DNA of 13,379 bases, taken from Candidatus Aminicenantes bacterium UBA647 (GTDB taxonomy: Bacteria; Acidobacteriota; Aminicenantia; UBA2199). Every line of letters begins with the position of its first letter. Positions within the stretch are counted from its first letter, which is position 1. The notes under the pieces are model-generated. The model was not told the origin of the DNA. It was given only the letters and a program-made list of their open reading frames with translations, and ran no database searches. The stretch is from assembly GCA_002299555.1 (NCBI GenBank), contig DBOL01000033.1, positions 53,729 to 67,107 of the forward strand, given 5' to 3'. Below, piece by piece: positions 6,233-13,379 of this stretch. A program made the position numbers and the translations under genes.

Positions 6233-7507
6233 TTATTCTTTTTCTTCAAATTTTTTAAATAAGAGTGTTCCGTTCGTCCCGCCAAAACCAAATGAATTTG
6301 AAAGAGAATAGTTAACTGTCCGATCAATTCCCTTGTTGGGTGTGTAATTCAAATCACACTCTTCATCAAAAACTTCCTGATTAATTGTGGGAGGAATGAA
6401 ATCATTTTTTGTAGCAAGAATTGAAAAAATTGCTTCAGCAGCTCCGGTTGCGCCAAGCATGTGCCCGGTCATTGATTTGGTTGAACTTATATTCAGTTTT
6501 TCTGCATATTCGCCAAATAATTTCCGTATCGCTTTGGTCTCGACCTTATCATTAAGCGGTGTAGAGGTACCATGAGCGTTGATATAATCAATGTTTTCCG
6601 GTTTGATCCCGGCATCATTTATTGCCATCCTCATCGTCCGGATAGCACCGCCAGCTTCCATATCAGGAGCAGTAGTGTGAAACGCATCCCCTGTTATTCC
6701 ATACCCGACTACTTCGGCATAGATTTTTGCTCCTCTCTTCATTGCATGCTCAAGGGATTCAAGGACAACGATTCCGGATCCTTCGGCCACTACAAATCCA
6801 TCCCTTTCCTTATCAAAAGGCCTGCTGGCTTTTGCTGGATCATCATTTCTTGTAGAGAGAGCTTTTATAGCGGAAAAACCAGCAACACCAAGTTCTGTAA
6901 TAGGATATTCGGCTCCTCCGGCTACCATCACATCTGCATCTCCACGCTGAATTATCTTAAATGAATCCCCAATCGAATGAGTGCTCGTTGCACAAGCTGT
7001 AACATTTGCAAGATTTGGCCCCTTAAGATTATGTTTGATCGACACCTGTCCTGAGGCCAGGTTAGCAATAGATGCAGTAAGGAAGAATGGGGAAACTCTG
7101 TTTGGACCTTTTTCGTCCATCAGCTCCTTGTTAGCTTCGATCGTGCTTATTCCTCCAATTCCGGAACCGATATAAACACCACACCTTTCAGGATGAAGCC
7201 CGGGCATGTCTTTAAAGCCGGAATCACTTACTGCCTCAGCTGCAGCGATCATTGCAAACAAAATGTATGGATCATTCTTTTTGACCTCTTTCCTGTCAAA
7301 ATATTCAAGAGGATCATAATTTTTTACTTCTCCTGCAATCTGCGAATAGTATTCAGTGGCGTCAAAACGGGAGATCCTTCCTATCCCGCCTTTACCATTC
7401 TTTATATTCTCCCAGGATTCAGGAACACTTTTCCCAACAGAGGAAATTATTCCTAACCCTGTAACAACGACCCTCTTCAGGTCAATGCTCTTGGATGTAA
7501 AGATCAT
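6233..7507 (-). CDS. fabF: Beta-ketoacyl-ACP synthase II
   Basis: Elongates fatty acids by condensing malonyl-ACP with acyl-ACP in the cytoplasm. It is a 424-residue thiolase-fold protein. The catalytic Cys is C172 (TACATSTHS), and the histidines are H312 (NAHGTSTPLND) and H349 (STKSMTGHMLGATGA), with K344. The C-terminal NSFGFGGTNG carries the gating phenylalanines. The family core normally begins close to the RVVVTGLG motif, here at 12-19, so the N-terminus is about eight residues longer than typical. The ATG at 7507 lies 3 nt beyond the acpP stop and has only a weak SD, suggesting translational coupling. As the last gene of the yceD-to-fabF operon it is followed at once by a hairpin. The acpP-fabF adjacency matches many bacteria. 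Confidence 0.97.
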   Translation of the reverse strand: MIFTSKSIDLKRVVVTGLGIISSVGKSVPESWENIKNGKGGIGRISRFDATEYYSQIAGEVKNYDPLEYFDRKEVKKNDPYILFAMIAAAEAVSDSGFKDMPGLHPERCGVYIGSGIGGISTIEANKELMDEKGPNRVSPFFLTASIANLASGQVSIKHNLKGPNLANVTACATSTHSIGDSFKIIQRGDADVMVAGGAEYPITELGVAGFSAIKALSTRNDDPAKASRPFDKERDGFVVAEGSGIVVLESLEHAMKRGAKIYAEVVGYGITGDAFHTTAPDMEAGGAIRTMRMAINDAGIKPENIDYINAHGTSTPLNDKVETKAIRKLFGEYAEKLNISSTKSMTGHMLGATGAAEAIFSILATKNDFIPPTINQEVFDEECDLNYTPNKGIDRTVNYSLSNSFGFGGTNGTLLFKKFEEKE

Positions 7508-7510
7508 ATC

Positions 7511-7750
7511 TTATGCTTTTGAAACAATGTAATCTAACGCAATCCCAACTGTTGAAAGTTTTTCTGCTTCTTCTTCAGGTATCTTAAGATCAAACTCATC
7601 TTCAAGAGCCATTATCAATTCAACCTGGTCAAGAGAATCAGCACCAAGATCTTCAACGAATTTTGCATCAGTGGTAACCTGGTCTTCTCCAACATTCAAT
7701 TTCTCAGCAACTACGCCTTTTACTTTTACTAAAATTTCTTCTTTGTTCAT
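7511..7750 (-). CDS. acpP: Acyl carrier protein
   Basis: A 79-residue acidic four-helix carrier protein. S39 in the GADSLDQVEL motif is the attachment site for 4'-phosphopantetheine, on which fatty acyl intermediates ride between FabG, FabF and PlsX. It starts at ATG 7750 with a strong AAGGAG 6 nt upstream, likely reflecting the high expression this protein needs. It lies 13 nt after fabG and 3 nt before fabF in the same operon. Confidence 0.98.
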   Translation of the reverse strand: MNKEEILVKVKGVVAEKLNVGEDQVTTDAKFVEDLGADSLDQVELIMALEDEFDLKIPEEEAEKLSTVGIALDYIVSKA

Positions 7751-7763
7751 TTTCTTCTCCTTT

Positions 7764-8504
7764 TTAAATTAAAAGTCCTCCAGAAACGTTTATTACTGTT
7801 CCTGTTATATATGAAGCTGAAGGTGAAATAAGAAATTTCACAACTTCAGTTACATCTTCCGGAGTTCCACCCCTTTTAAGAGGGATCTGACTCAAATATG
7901 CATTTTTTACTTCTTCTGACAATTGATCAGTCATTTCTGTAATTATAAAACCCGGGGCAATAGCATTGGCAGTAATATTTCTTCCCCCAAGCTCTCTTGC
8001 AAAAGATTTTGTAAGCGCAATAACTCCTGCTTTTGAAGAAGCATAGTTCGCTTGTCCGGCTGTACCCAGAATACCACTTACAGAAGAGATATTTACTATC
8101 CTTCCGAATCTTTTTTTCATCATCTCTTTAGCAGCTGCCTGTGAACAGAGAAAAGAGCCTTTCAGATTTATATCCAATACCATATCCCATTGTTCCTCCG
8201 ACATCCGGATCGTCAGATTATCTCTTGTAACACCTGCATTATTTATTAAGAAATCGACAGAACCAAATTCTTCAACAGTTTTCTTTATGAGCTCCTGAAC
8301 ACTTTTAATGTCCGAAACATCCGTTTTAACCGCAATGGATTTAACTCCATAACTCTTTAGTTCTTCAGCTACTTTAACAGCATCCTCATACATAATATCA
8401 GAAATTACTACGTTTAGCCCGGCCTTAGCAAGCCCCTTGGCGATCGCTTTCCCGATACCTCTTGCTGCTCCGGTAACAATTGCGTTTTTATATTCTTCAT
8501 ACAT
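7764..8504 (-). CDS. fabG: 3-oxoacyl-ACP reductase
   Basis: An NADPH-dependent short-chain dehydrogenase that reduces 3-ketoacyl-ACP in fatty acid elongation. At 246 residues it is the usual length. The cofactor motif TGAARGIG (11-18), NNAG (88-91) and the catalytic tetrad N113, S141, Y154 and K158 (YASSK) are all present, spaced as in E. coli FabG. The C-terminal INVSGG segment is also typical. The gene starts inside the end of plsX: an 8-base overlap, ATGTATGA, holds both signals. AAAGGAG lies 7 nt before the ATG, so the two are translationally coupled. Its position next to acpP supports FabG over other short-chain dehydrogenases. Confidence 0.96.
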   Translation of the reverse strand: MYEEYKNAIVTGAARGIGKAIAKGLAKAGLNVVISDIMYEDAVKVAEELKSYGVKSIAVKTDVSDIKSVQELIKKTVEEFGSVDFLINNAGVTRDNLTIRMSEEQWDMVLDINLKGSFLCSQAAAKEMMKKRFGRIVNISSVSGILGTAGQANYASSKAGVIALTKSFARELGGRNITANAIAPGFIITEMTDQLSEEVKNAYLSQIPLKRGGTPEDVTEVVKFLISPSASYITGTVINVSGGLLI

Positions 8505-9531
8505 ATTTAAACTCCTTTAAAACTGACTGAGCATTATCTGCTTCAACAGTGATCTTCTCAAGTACATTTTCTGTTATAAATTTTTTCCCCATATATATCG
8601 CATTCTTAATTGCTTTAGCATTTGACTTGCCATGCCCGACAATTACAAGGCCATTTATCCCAAGAAGCAGTGCTCCACCATATTCGGCATAATCAAGTTT
8701 TTTTGTTACTCTTTTGATCGAACTTTTCAAAAGAAAAAATCCTGCTTTTGAAAGTAAATTATTGCCCATTTCTTTCTTCAGCATTGATTGCATAGTTTCC
8801 ACAATACCTTCGGATACTTTAAGAGTAACATTTCCGGTAAATCCATCAGTAACAATAAGGTCTGCTTCGCCCGAATATACATCAGAACCTTCCACGTTGC
8901 CAATAAAATTTATATCAAGGGATTTTAACATATTAAAAGTTTTTTTTGTAAGTTCATTGCCCTTAACTTCTTCTTCACCGACACTCATAAGTCCGATTTT
9001 GGGATCATCAATGCCATAAACGTTTTCCAGAAAAACTTTCCCCATCAAAGCAAATTGAACAAGGTTTTTAGGTTTTGAATCAACATTTGCACCTGCATCA
9101 AGCAGAAGAGAATGTCCTTTTGGCGTCGGAAGCATTAGAGCAAGAGCCGGCCGTTCTATCCTCTTCAGGTTCCCCAGGACATTTTTCGATATCGCCATAA
9201 TAGCACCGGTATTTCCTGCTGAGATCATAGCCTGGGCAATACCTTTTTTTACCAGATCAACACCTTTCTTGATCGACGTTTGTTCACGCCTTCTCCAATA
9301 AGAAAGGAAATGTTCTCTCATAGATATTTCTTCCCTTGCATCAACTATATCTATCATCCCTCGGGAATCAAATGCACTCTTTTTGAGTTCCTTCCGGATA
9401 ATTTTTTCTTTACCAACAAGGATGATTTTCAGCAGACTTCTGAACCGCTGCTCTTTGAAATAATCAACAACACCCCTAACAACAACTTCAGGAGCATTGT
9501 CCCCACCCATTGCATCAATTGCTATTTTCAT
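8497..9531 (-). CDS. plsX: Phosphate acyltransferase PlsX
   Basis: Makes acyl-phosphate from acyl-ACP and inorganic phosphate at the membrane surface, feeding PlsY in phospholipid synthesis. The 344-residue protein shows the family's opening MKIAIDAMGGDNAP (1-14), SAGNTGA (about 104-110), RPALALMLPT, LLDAGANVDSKP and VTDGFTGNVTLK, as expected for full-length PlsX. The ATG at 9531 is fixed by the conserved N-terminus although no clear SD precedes it (a T-run and TTGG instead). This suggests dependence on readthrough ribosomes from rpmF, which ends 18 nt upstream. It overlaps fabG directly; fabH and fabD are not between them. Confidence 0.97.
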   Translation of the reverse strand: MKIAIDAMGGDNAPEVVVRGVVDYFKEQRFRSLLKIILVGKEKIIRKELKKSAFDSRGMIDIVDAREEISMREHFLSYWRRREQTSIKKGVDLVKKGIAQAMISAGNTGAIMAISKNVLGNLKRIERPALALMLPTPKGHSLLLDAGANVDSKPKNLVQFALMGKVFLENVYGIDDPKIGLMSVGEEEVKGNELTKKTFNMLKSLDINFIGNVEGSDVYSGEADLIVTDGFTGNVTLKVSEGIVETMQSMLKKEMGNNLLSKAGFFLLKSSIKRVTKKLDYAEYGGALLLGINGLVIVGHGKSNAKAIKNAIYMGKKFITENVLEKITVEADNAQSVLKEFKYV

Positions 9532-9549
9532 ACCAAAAAATATTTGCTC

Positions 9550-9732
9550 TTAACTATCCTCGGTCTCTACAACTTGTCTGTTATCATAATAACCACAATT
9601 CTTACACACTCTGTGTGGAAGCTTGGGTTCTTTACATTGAGGGCAAACTGATAATCCTTCTACCTTCAATCCATCATGTGACCTTCTTTTGTTCTTTCTT
9701 TGATGGGAATGTCTTCTTTTGGGAAGCGCCAT
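9550..9732 (-). CDS. rpmF: 50S ribosomal protein L32
   Basis: A 60-residue basic protein of the large ribosomal subunit. The N-terminal ALPKRRHSHQRKNKRRSH is typical of L32. A zinc-ribbon is formed by C30, C33, C43 and C46 (CPQC...CKNC), so this is the zinc-binding form. The SD (AGAGGTGA region) lies inside the last codons of the upstream DUF177 gene, which stops 3 nt before this ATG. The DUF177-rpmF-plsX order is strongly conserved in bacteria and confirms the call. Confidence 0.98.
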   Translation of the reverse strand: MALPKRRHSHQRKNKRRSHDGLKVEGLSVCPQCKEPKLPHRVCKNCGYYDNRQVVETEDS

Positions 9733-9735
9733 ATT

Positions 9736-10248
9736 TCACCTCTTTAATTTATTCGAAAATAAATTATTATCATTTATAGTATTTTCACACCTACAACTTT
9801 CATTGTTAAGGTTTGCCCCACAATTCTGACAAATACCTTTACAAGAAGCACTGCACACCGGATTCATAGGTATAAAAAAGTTTATCTGCTCTTGCAGGAT
9901 CTTTTTAATATCTATCTTATCCCCTTCATAAAAAATATATTCAAGTTCTTCAGGATTAAGAGCTGAATTGTCAGCATCAATAATATCCATAGGAAATAAA
10001 ACTATATCAAATTTAGAGTTTATATTGTTCTCGTATTTTTCAAGACACTTAACACACTTCATTGAAACTTCAGTCCGAACCTTTCCCTTTGCCTTTATTC
10101 TCCCATTCCCTTCATTTGTAAAGGTCATTGTAAAATATACACTATCGGAAAAGAAAGAATCATCTTCGATCAGATAGAAATCATCCAACTCAATATAGTC
10201 TTCAACTTCCAGCCCTTTATTGCCAATTTCATTTATATCAATATTCAT
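9736..10248 (-). CDS. yceD: DUF177 (YceD) family protein
   Basis: A 170-residue protein of the family that almost always precedes rpmF; homologues have been linked to large-subunit rRNA accumulation, but the molecular role is unresolved. The signature KCVKCLEKYE (64-73) is present, here with two cysteines (C65, C68). The C-terminal CSASCKGICQNCG (132-144) and the trailing CRC (C152, C154) form a cysteine-rich tail that probably binds zinc, as in many DUF177 members. The start at ATG 10248 has AGGA 7 nt upstream. It is the first gene after a recognisable promoter, so it heads the ribosomal/lipid operon. Confidence 0.9.
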   Translation of the reverse strand: MNIDINEIGNKGLEVEDYIELDDFYLIEDDSFFSDSVYFTMTFTNEGNGRIKAKGKVRTEVSMKCVKCLEKYENNINSKFDIVLFPMDIIDADNSALNPEELEYIFYEGDKIDIKKILQEQINFFIPMNPVCSASCKGICQNCGANLNNESCRCENTINDNNLFSNKLKR

Positions 10249-10264
10249 TATATTTTCCTGAGAT

Positions 10265-10278
10265 TTTCCAACTGGAAA
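10265..10278. promoter_or_regulatory. Dyad symmetry at the predicted transcription start; candidate operator
   Basis: TTTCCA-AC-TGGAAA is a perfect inverted repeat with 6-bp arms. It starts 6 nt past the -10 element, over the expected transcription start, where repressors commonly bind. I do not recognise it as a FapR or FabT site. It could instead be a weak hairpin in the leader, or chance. Confidence 0.35.
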
Positions 10279-10284
10279 GACCTA

Positions 10285-10313
10285 TTTTTAGCACATTTCA
10301 CACTTTTAGTCAA
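10285..10313 (-). promoter_or_regulatory. Sigma70-type promoter of the yceD-rpmF-plsX-fabG-acpP-fabF operon
   Basis: On the minus strand TTGACT (10313-10308; 5 of 6 to TTGACA), a 17-nt spacer and TAAAAA (10290-10285; 4 of 6 to TATAAT) lie in the 99-nt gap after miaB. The predicted start is near 10278, leaving a leader of about 30 nt. Spacing and position are good, and the -35 is strong. Confidence 0.6.
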
Positions 10314-10347
10314 GATTGGGACATTAAAGATGAGCTTCAAAGATTAC

Positions 10348-11637
10348 TCAGATAACTTCAAGCCCCCTTAAAGAATGAGGTCCAAAGCTGTCAATTGTTA
10401 CTTTTACAAATTCACCGGGCTTATGGTTACCGGGGAATGTTACTATTTTATAGCTTTCTGTCCTGCCCAAAAGCTCTCCCTCTCTTTTCATATTGTTGCC
10501 GGTAACCATAACTTCCAGTTCTTTACCAACAAGTCCCCCATGGGCCTCCAGCTGAATGTTTTTCTGAAGTTCATGTAGTAATTGTAAACGTTTCTTTTTA
10601 ACCTCGGCAGGAATATTGTCATCGATTGAAGCTGCTTTCGTATGTTTTCTGGGAGAGTAAATAAATGAAAAAAGAGAATCATATCTTGCTTTTTCAATGA
10701 GAGAGAGTGTGAGGTCAAAATCCCTGTCACTTTCTCCGGGAAATCCGACAATAAAGTCCGAGCTGAACTTAATCTCCGGAATTTCGCTTTTAAACTTGGA
10801 AATTATTTGAATATATTGTTCTCTGGTGTAATTTCTTCCCATTTTTTTTAAGATCCTGGTCGACCCTGACTGCACCGGGAAGTGGATGTGACGTGCAATA
10901 TTCCGATTTTGCTTCATGACATCAATAAGTTCTGATTCATAATACCCGGGATAAGAAGTTATGAACCTGATCCATTTGATCTTCTCTATGCCTGCGATAC
11001 GACTCAGGAGAGAGGCAAAACTAACCCCCTCTTTCTGATCCTTCCAGCTATTCACATTCTGTCCAAGTAAAACTATTTCCCGGAATCCGTTCTCTGCAAG
11101 ATATTCAGCTTCATCAAAAATATTCCTGTAAGGTCTGTACTTTTCTCTACCTCTTGTAAAAGGGACAATACAATAAGTACAAAAATTATCACATCCCTCC
11201 ATAATAGATATAAATCCGGTGAACCTGTTTTCTCTTGAATAAATGTCCGGAACCTCCTCAGACCATTCTTTGCTTAAAGTCGTATTGGTCCCCTTTAAAT
11301 TTTTCAAAAGAAAATCATCTATAATTTCATTCATCCCATAGAATTGATGTGTCCCTACTACAAAATCGACCTTTCTATTCCTTTTAAGAATAAGATCCTT
11401 TTCTGACTGAGCCACACAACCTGAAACAACTATCTTCTGACTTTGATCAAGTCTTCCAATAAATGAAAATATTTTCTCCTGGGCCTTTTCCCTTACCGCA
11501 CAACTATTGATTATTACAATATCAGCATCTTCCACTTCTTTTGTTCGTTCCATTTCCCTATCGGACAAGATATGGTTGATCTTTTCAGAATCATTAACAT
11601 TCATCTGGCACCCGAAGGTTTTTATGAAAAATTTCAT
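10348..11637 (-). CDS. miaB: tRNA-2-methylthio-N6-dimethylallyladenosine synthase
   Basis: A radical SAM methylthiotransferase that adds a methylthio group to i6A37 of tRNAs reading UNN codons. It has three domains. The N-terminal UPF0004 domain begins with TFGCQMNVNDSE and carries the auxiliary cluster cysteines C10, C46 and C74. The radical SAM domain has CDNFCTYC (C149, C153, C156) followed by IVPFTRGRE. The C-terminal TRAM domain (about 366-429) ends in the PHSLRGLEV motif. The TFGCQMN opening distinguishes it from MtaB and RimO. At 429 residues it is full length. Its ATG overlaps the recN stop as ATGA, so the two are translationally coupled. MiaA, which supplies the isopentenyl group, is not in the window. 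Confidence 0.96.
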   Translation of the reverse strand: MKFFIKTFGCQMNVNDSEKINHILSDREMERTKEVEDADIVIINSCAVREKAQEKIFSFIGRLDQSQKIVVSGCVAQSEKDLILKRNRKVDFVVGTHQFYGMNEIIDDFLLKNLKGTNTTLSKEWSEEVPDIYSRENRFTGFISIMEGCDNFCTYCIVPFTRGREKYRPYRNIFDEAEYLAENGFREIVLLGQNVNSWKDQKEGVSFASLLSRIAGIEKIKWIRFITSYPGYYESELIDVMKQNRNIARHIHFPVQSGSTRILKKMGRNYTREQYIQIISKFKSEIPEIKFSSDFIVGFPGESDRDFDLTLSLIEKARYDSLFSFIYSPRKHTKAASIDDNIPAEVKKKRLQLLHELQKNIQLEAHGGLVGKELEVMVTGNNMKREGELLGRTESYKIVTFPGNHKPGEFVKVTIDSFGPHSLRGLEVI

Positions 11638-13265
11638 TGTTTCTTTGAATCTATCAGGTGTTTTGCTGCTGCCATTACTTCGCTTGTTATAGATTTCCCC
11701 GCCATCAGGCGGGCAATCTCTTCACGCTGTTCAAGCTCAGAGAGAATTTTTACAGTGCTGAAAGTTGTGTCGTCTCTGTATTCCTTTCCAATCAGGAAAT
11801 GTCTATCCGCAAAAGATGCGATCTGAGGAAGATGTGAGATGCAAATGACCTGGCTTCTTTTTGAAATATCTTTCAGCTTGCTTCCAACAAAATCTGCTGT
11901 CTTGCCACCGATCCCGCTATCAATTTCGTCAAATATATATGAAATATCTGCACTATCTTTAATGATTGATTTCAATACAAGCATGAGTCTTGAAAGTTCA
12001 CCACCTGAAGCAATATCTTTTACTTTCCCTGGGTCCATCCCGGGGTTTGAAGAGAACATGAATTCAGTTTTATCTGTCCCTTTTCTCGAAATGTTTGTCA
12101 GATCAGGTTCAGTTTCAGAAAACTCAACAACAAATTTTGCTTTCTCCATCTCCAGTTTTGACAACTCTTTTTCCACAAGTTCACTCAGGACCAGAGCATG
12201 TTCTTTTCTTATTACCCTCACTTTTTGATTTGCTTCCCGGTAATTAATCAGTTGTCCTGAGATCTCTTTTTCTTTTTCCTGAATTGAAAATTCCATATTT
12301 TGAAATTTTTCTTTTTCAGCCAGCAGGTCTGATTTTTTTTGCTTCAACCCTTCAAAATCAACATTGTATTTTGTTTTAAGCTTTTTGATCTTGAATGATT
12401 TTTCCTCTAATCTGTTTAGTTCAGCTTCATTATGCTCGATGTCCCCACTTTGTTCTGAAAGTAAAGTTGATATTTCAGGTATTGCTTTATAGAATTTTTG
12501 TATCTCATCTCTAAAAGGGGACATCTCAGGATAGATGCTAATAAGAAAATCAATACTCTTTAACGAATCTGTCAGCCGGTTGTACACAGAGGTTTCCGAC
12601 CTGTAAATATTATTCAGAACATGGTCCGAACTGTTAATTATCTCTTCTGCCGATGAGAGAATTTTGACTTTCTGCTCAAGTTCATCCTCGGATTCCTTCT
12701 CCAGATCTATATCCCGAATTTCGGATAATTGGAAATTTATAAAATCGATCTTTTCAGAAGCATTCTTTTCTCCCTCCTTCAGATCGTCAAGGTCAGCTTT
12801 TAAAACGGTCAAATCATCAAAAAATTCACCAATCTCAGTCAGGACAGCTCTGTTATCTGAAAACCTGTCAATGTAATCCAGGTGGTTCGATGGGCTGAGG
12901 AGAAAAAGATATTCATTCTGGCCATAGATATTTAAAAGTCTTTCAGCTGACTCCTTTAGTTTATGGAAAGGAACCACCTCTCCATCCAAAAATGCCACTG
13001 ATCGATTCTTGCTTCCGGCAGATATCTCTCTTCTAAGAACGAACTCATTCCCATTGTTCTCAAAAAAGGCTTCAACCTTAAGTTTTTTTGTCTTATCTCT
13101 TACCGAATTCGGTGGGATCTTTTTTTCAATAAAAAATTTAATTGCGTCTATAAGAAGAGACTTACCGGCTCCGGTTTCTCCTGTAAGGATGTTTAACTCA
13201 GGACAAAAATGGATCTCTGCTTTTTCTACAACAGCAAAGTTTTCAACCCTGAGATAAGTTAGCAC
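11634..13265 (-). CDS. recN: DNA repair protein RecN
   Basis: An SMC-like ATPase that acts at double-strand breaks. From GTG 13265 the protein is 543 residues, close to the usual 550, and opens with VLTYLRVENFAVVEKAEIHF as RecN proteins do. Walker A is GETGAGKS (29-36). A long coiled-coil-rich middle is broken by a turn. The C-terminal half has the ABC signature SGGELSRLMLVLKS, the Walker B IFDEIDSGIGG and an SHLPQIA switch segment. GGGGAG lies 8 nt before the GTG, which decides the start. The frame stays open to the window edge (38 more codons), but that extension has no RecN homology and overlaps a better candidate for the end of another gene. So recN is complete here. It ends in an ATGA overlap with miaB. 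Confidence 0.95.
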   Translation of the reverse strand: MLTYLRVENFAVVEKAEIHFCPELNILTGETGAGKSLLIDAIKFFIEKKIPPNSVRDKTKKLKVEAFFENNGNEFVLRREISAGSKNRSVAFLDGEVVPFHKLKESAERLLNIYGQNEYLFLLSPSNHLDYIDRFSDNRAVLTEIGEFFDDLTVLKADLDDLKEGEKNASEKIDFINFQLSEIRDIDLEKESEDELEQKVKILSSAEEIINSSDHVLNNIYRSETSVYNRLTDSLKSIDFLISIYPEMSPFRDEIQKFYKAIPEISTLLSEQSGDIEHNEAELNRLEEKSFKIKKLKTKYNVDFEGLKQKKSDLLAEKEKFQNMEFSIQEKEKEISGQLINYREANQKVRVIRKEHALVLSELVEKELSKLEMEKAKFVVEFSETEPDLTNISRKGTDKTEFMFSSNPGMDPGKVKDIASGGELSRLMLVLKSIIKDSADISYIFDEIDSGIGGKTADFVGSKLKDISKRSQVICISHLPQIASFADRHFLIGKEYRDDTTFSTVKILSELEQREEIARLMAGKSITSEVMAAAKHLIDSKKQ

Positions 13266-13379
13266 CAGATGTTCTCCCCGATTTGATAATCTCTCTTCTT
13301 CTGAGAAGATATTTATACTCAATAGGGGTTGACTTGTCAAATAGCCTGACCGCCTTATGACCATTCTCTTTCTCGGCAC
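13243..13379 (-). CDS. C-terminal end of an upstream gene, possibly NAD kinase (partial)
   Basis: A second minus-strand frame is open from the right edge to a TGA at 13245-13243, showing 44 codons that contain KAVRLFDKSTPIEYKYLLRR. It overlaps the recN start by 23 nt. NAD kinase often precedes recN, and its C-terminus commonly has a VRL...(F/Y)..LR.K pattern that this loosely resembles. The evidence is only a short tail, so both its being coding and its identity are tentative. The alternative is that this stretch is recN leader with no gene. Confidence 0.4.
   Translation of the reverse strand, partial: AEKENGHKAVRLFDKSTPIEYKYLLRRREIIKSGRTSGANLSQG
13274..13279 (-). promoter_or_regulatory. Ribosome binding site deciding the GTG start of recN
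   Basis: GGGGAG stands 8 nt before the GTG codon at 13265. This agrees with the RecN family N-terminus and rules against using start-like codons further upstream in the same open frame. Confidence 0.75.

Noticed and set aside
6387..7456. Several plus-strand open frames opposite fabF
   Set aside because: fabF has intact catalytic residues across the whole span; the opposite frames have no motif or ribosome site.
13266..13379. N-terminal extension of RecN up to the window edge
   Set aside because: The extension shows no RecN-like sequence, and the GTG at 13265 has a well-placed SD and gives the normal length.
1..13379. CRISPR, transposon, phage, toxin-antitoxin or defence system
   Set aside because: No repeated spacer pattern, transposase, integrase, terminal repeats or defence domains were seen; gene content is core metabolism and information processing.

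Overview
The window is an AT-rich stretch of bacterial chromosome in which every supported gene is on the minus strand, so transcription runs from the right edge to the left. It looks like ordinary, dense core genome with short gaps, stop/start overlaps and Shine-Dalgarno (SD) sequences of the AAAGGAG type. I see no mobile element, CRISPR array, rRNA or tRNA. A plsX/fab lipid cluster, a 4Fe-4S L-serine dehydratase and peptidase/amino-acid genes fit an anaerobic, probably Gram-negative, amino-acid-using bacterium. A candidate phylum of the FCB/Cloacimonadota type is a guess, not a demonstrated assignment.

Right part (13379 to 10348): the tail of an unidentified upstream gene (possibly NAD kinase) overlaps the start of recN, the DNA-repair ATPase. 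recN overlaps miaB, the tRNA methylthiotransferase, by ATGA.

Middle (10313 to 6211): a promoter with a dyad at the expected transcription start precedes yceD (DUF177), rpmF (L32), plsX, fabG, acpP and fabF. This links a ribosomal protein to phospholipid and fatty acid synthesis. fabH and fabD, commonly found between plsX and fabG, are absent here. The operon ends in a hairpin with a UUCG loop just after the fabF stop.

Left-centre (6028 to 3988): a DUF523 (TudS-like) cysteine protein, a membrane-anchored alpha/beta hydrolase of the BEM46/ABHD13 type, and a DUF4395 membrane protein with an additional cysteine pair and C-terminal helix.

Left (3855 to 1): a putative amino-acid catabolic operon of an M24B Xaa-Pro aminopeptidase, an ornithine-cyclodeaminase/mu-crystallin family dehydrogenase, and a one-chain L-serine dehydratase running off the left edge. 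The dehydratase has no usable ATG, GTG or TTG where its family N-terminus begins. An ATC codon sits 7 nt after a perfect AAAGGAG, which is the most unusual observation here.

I looked for a previously undescribed system and did not find a convincing one. The findings are start-codon, regulatory and domain-level oddities in otherwise recognisable housekeeping genes.
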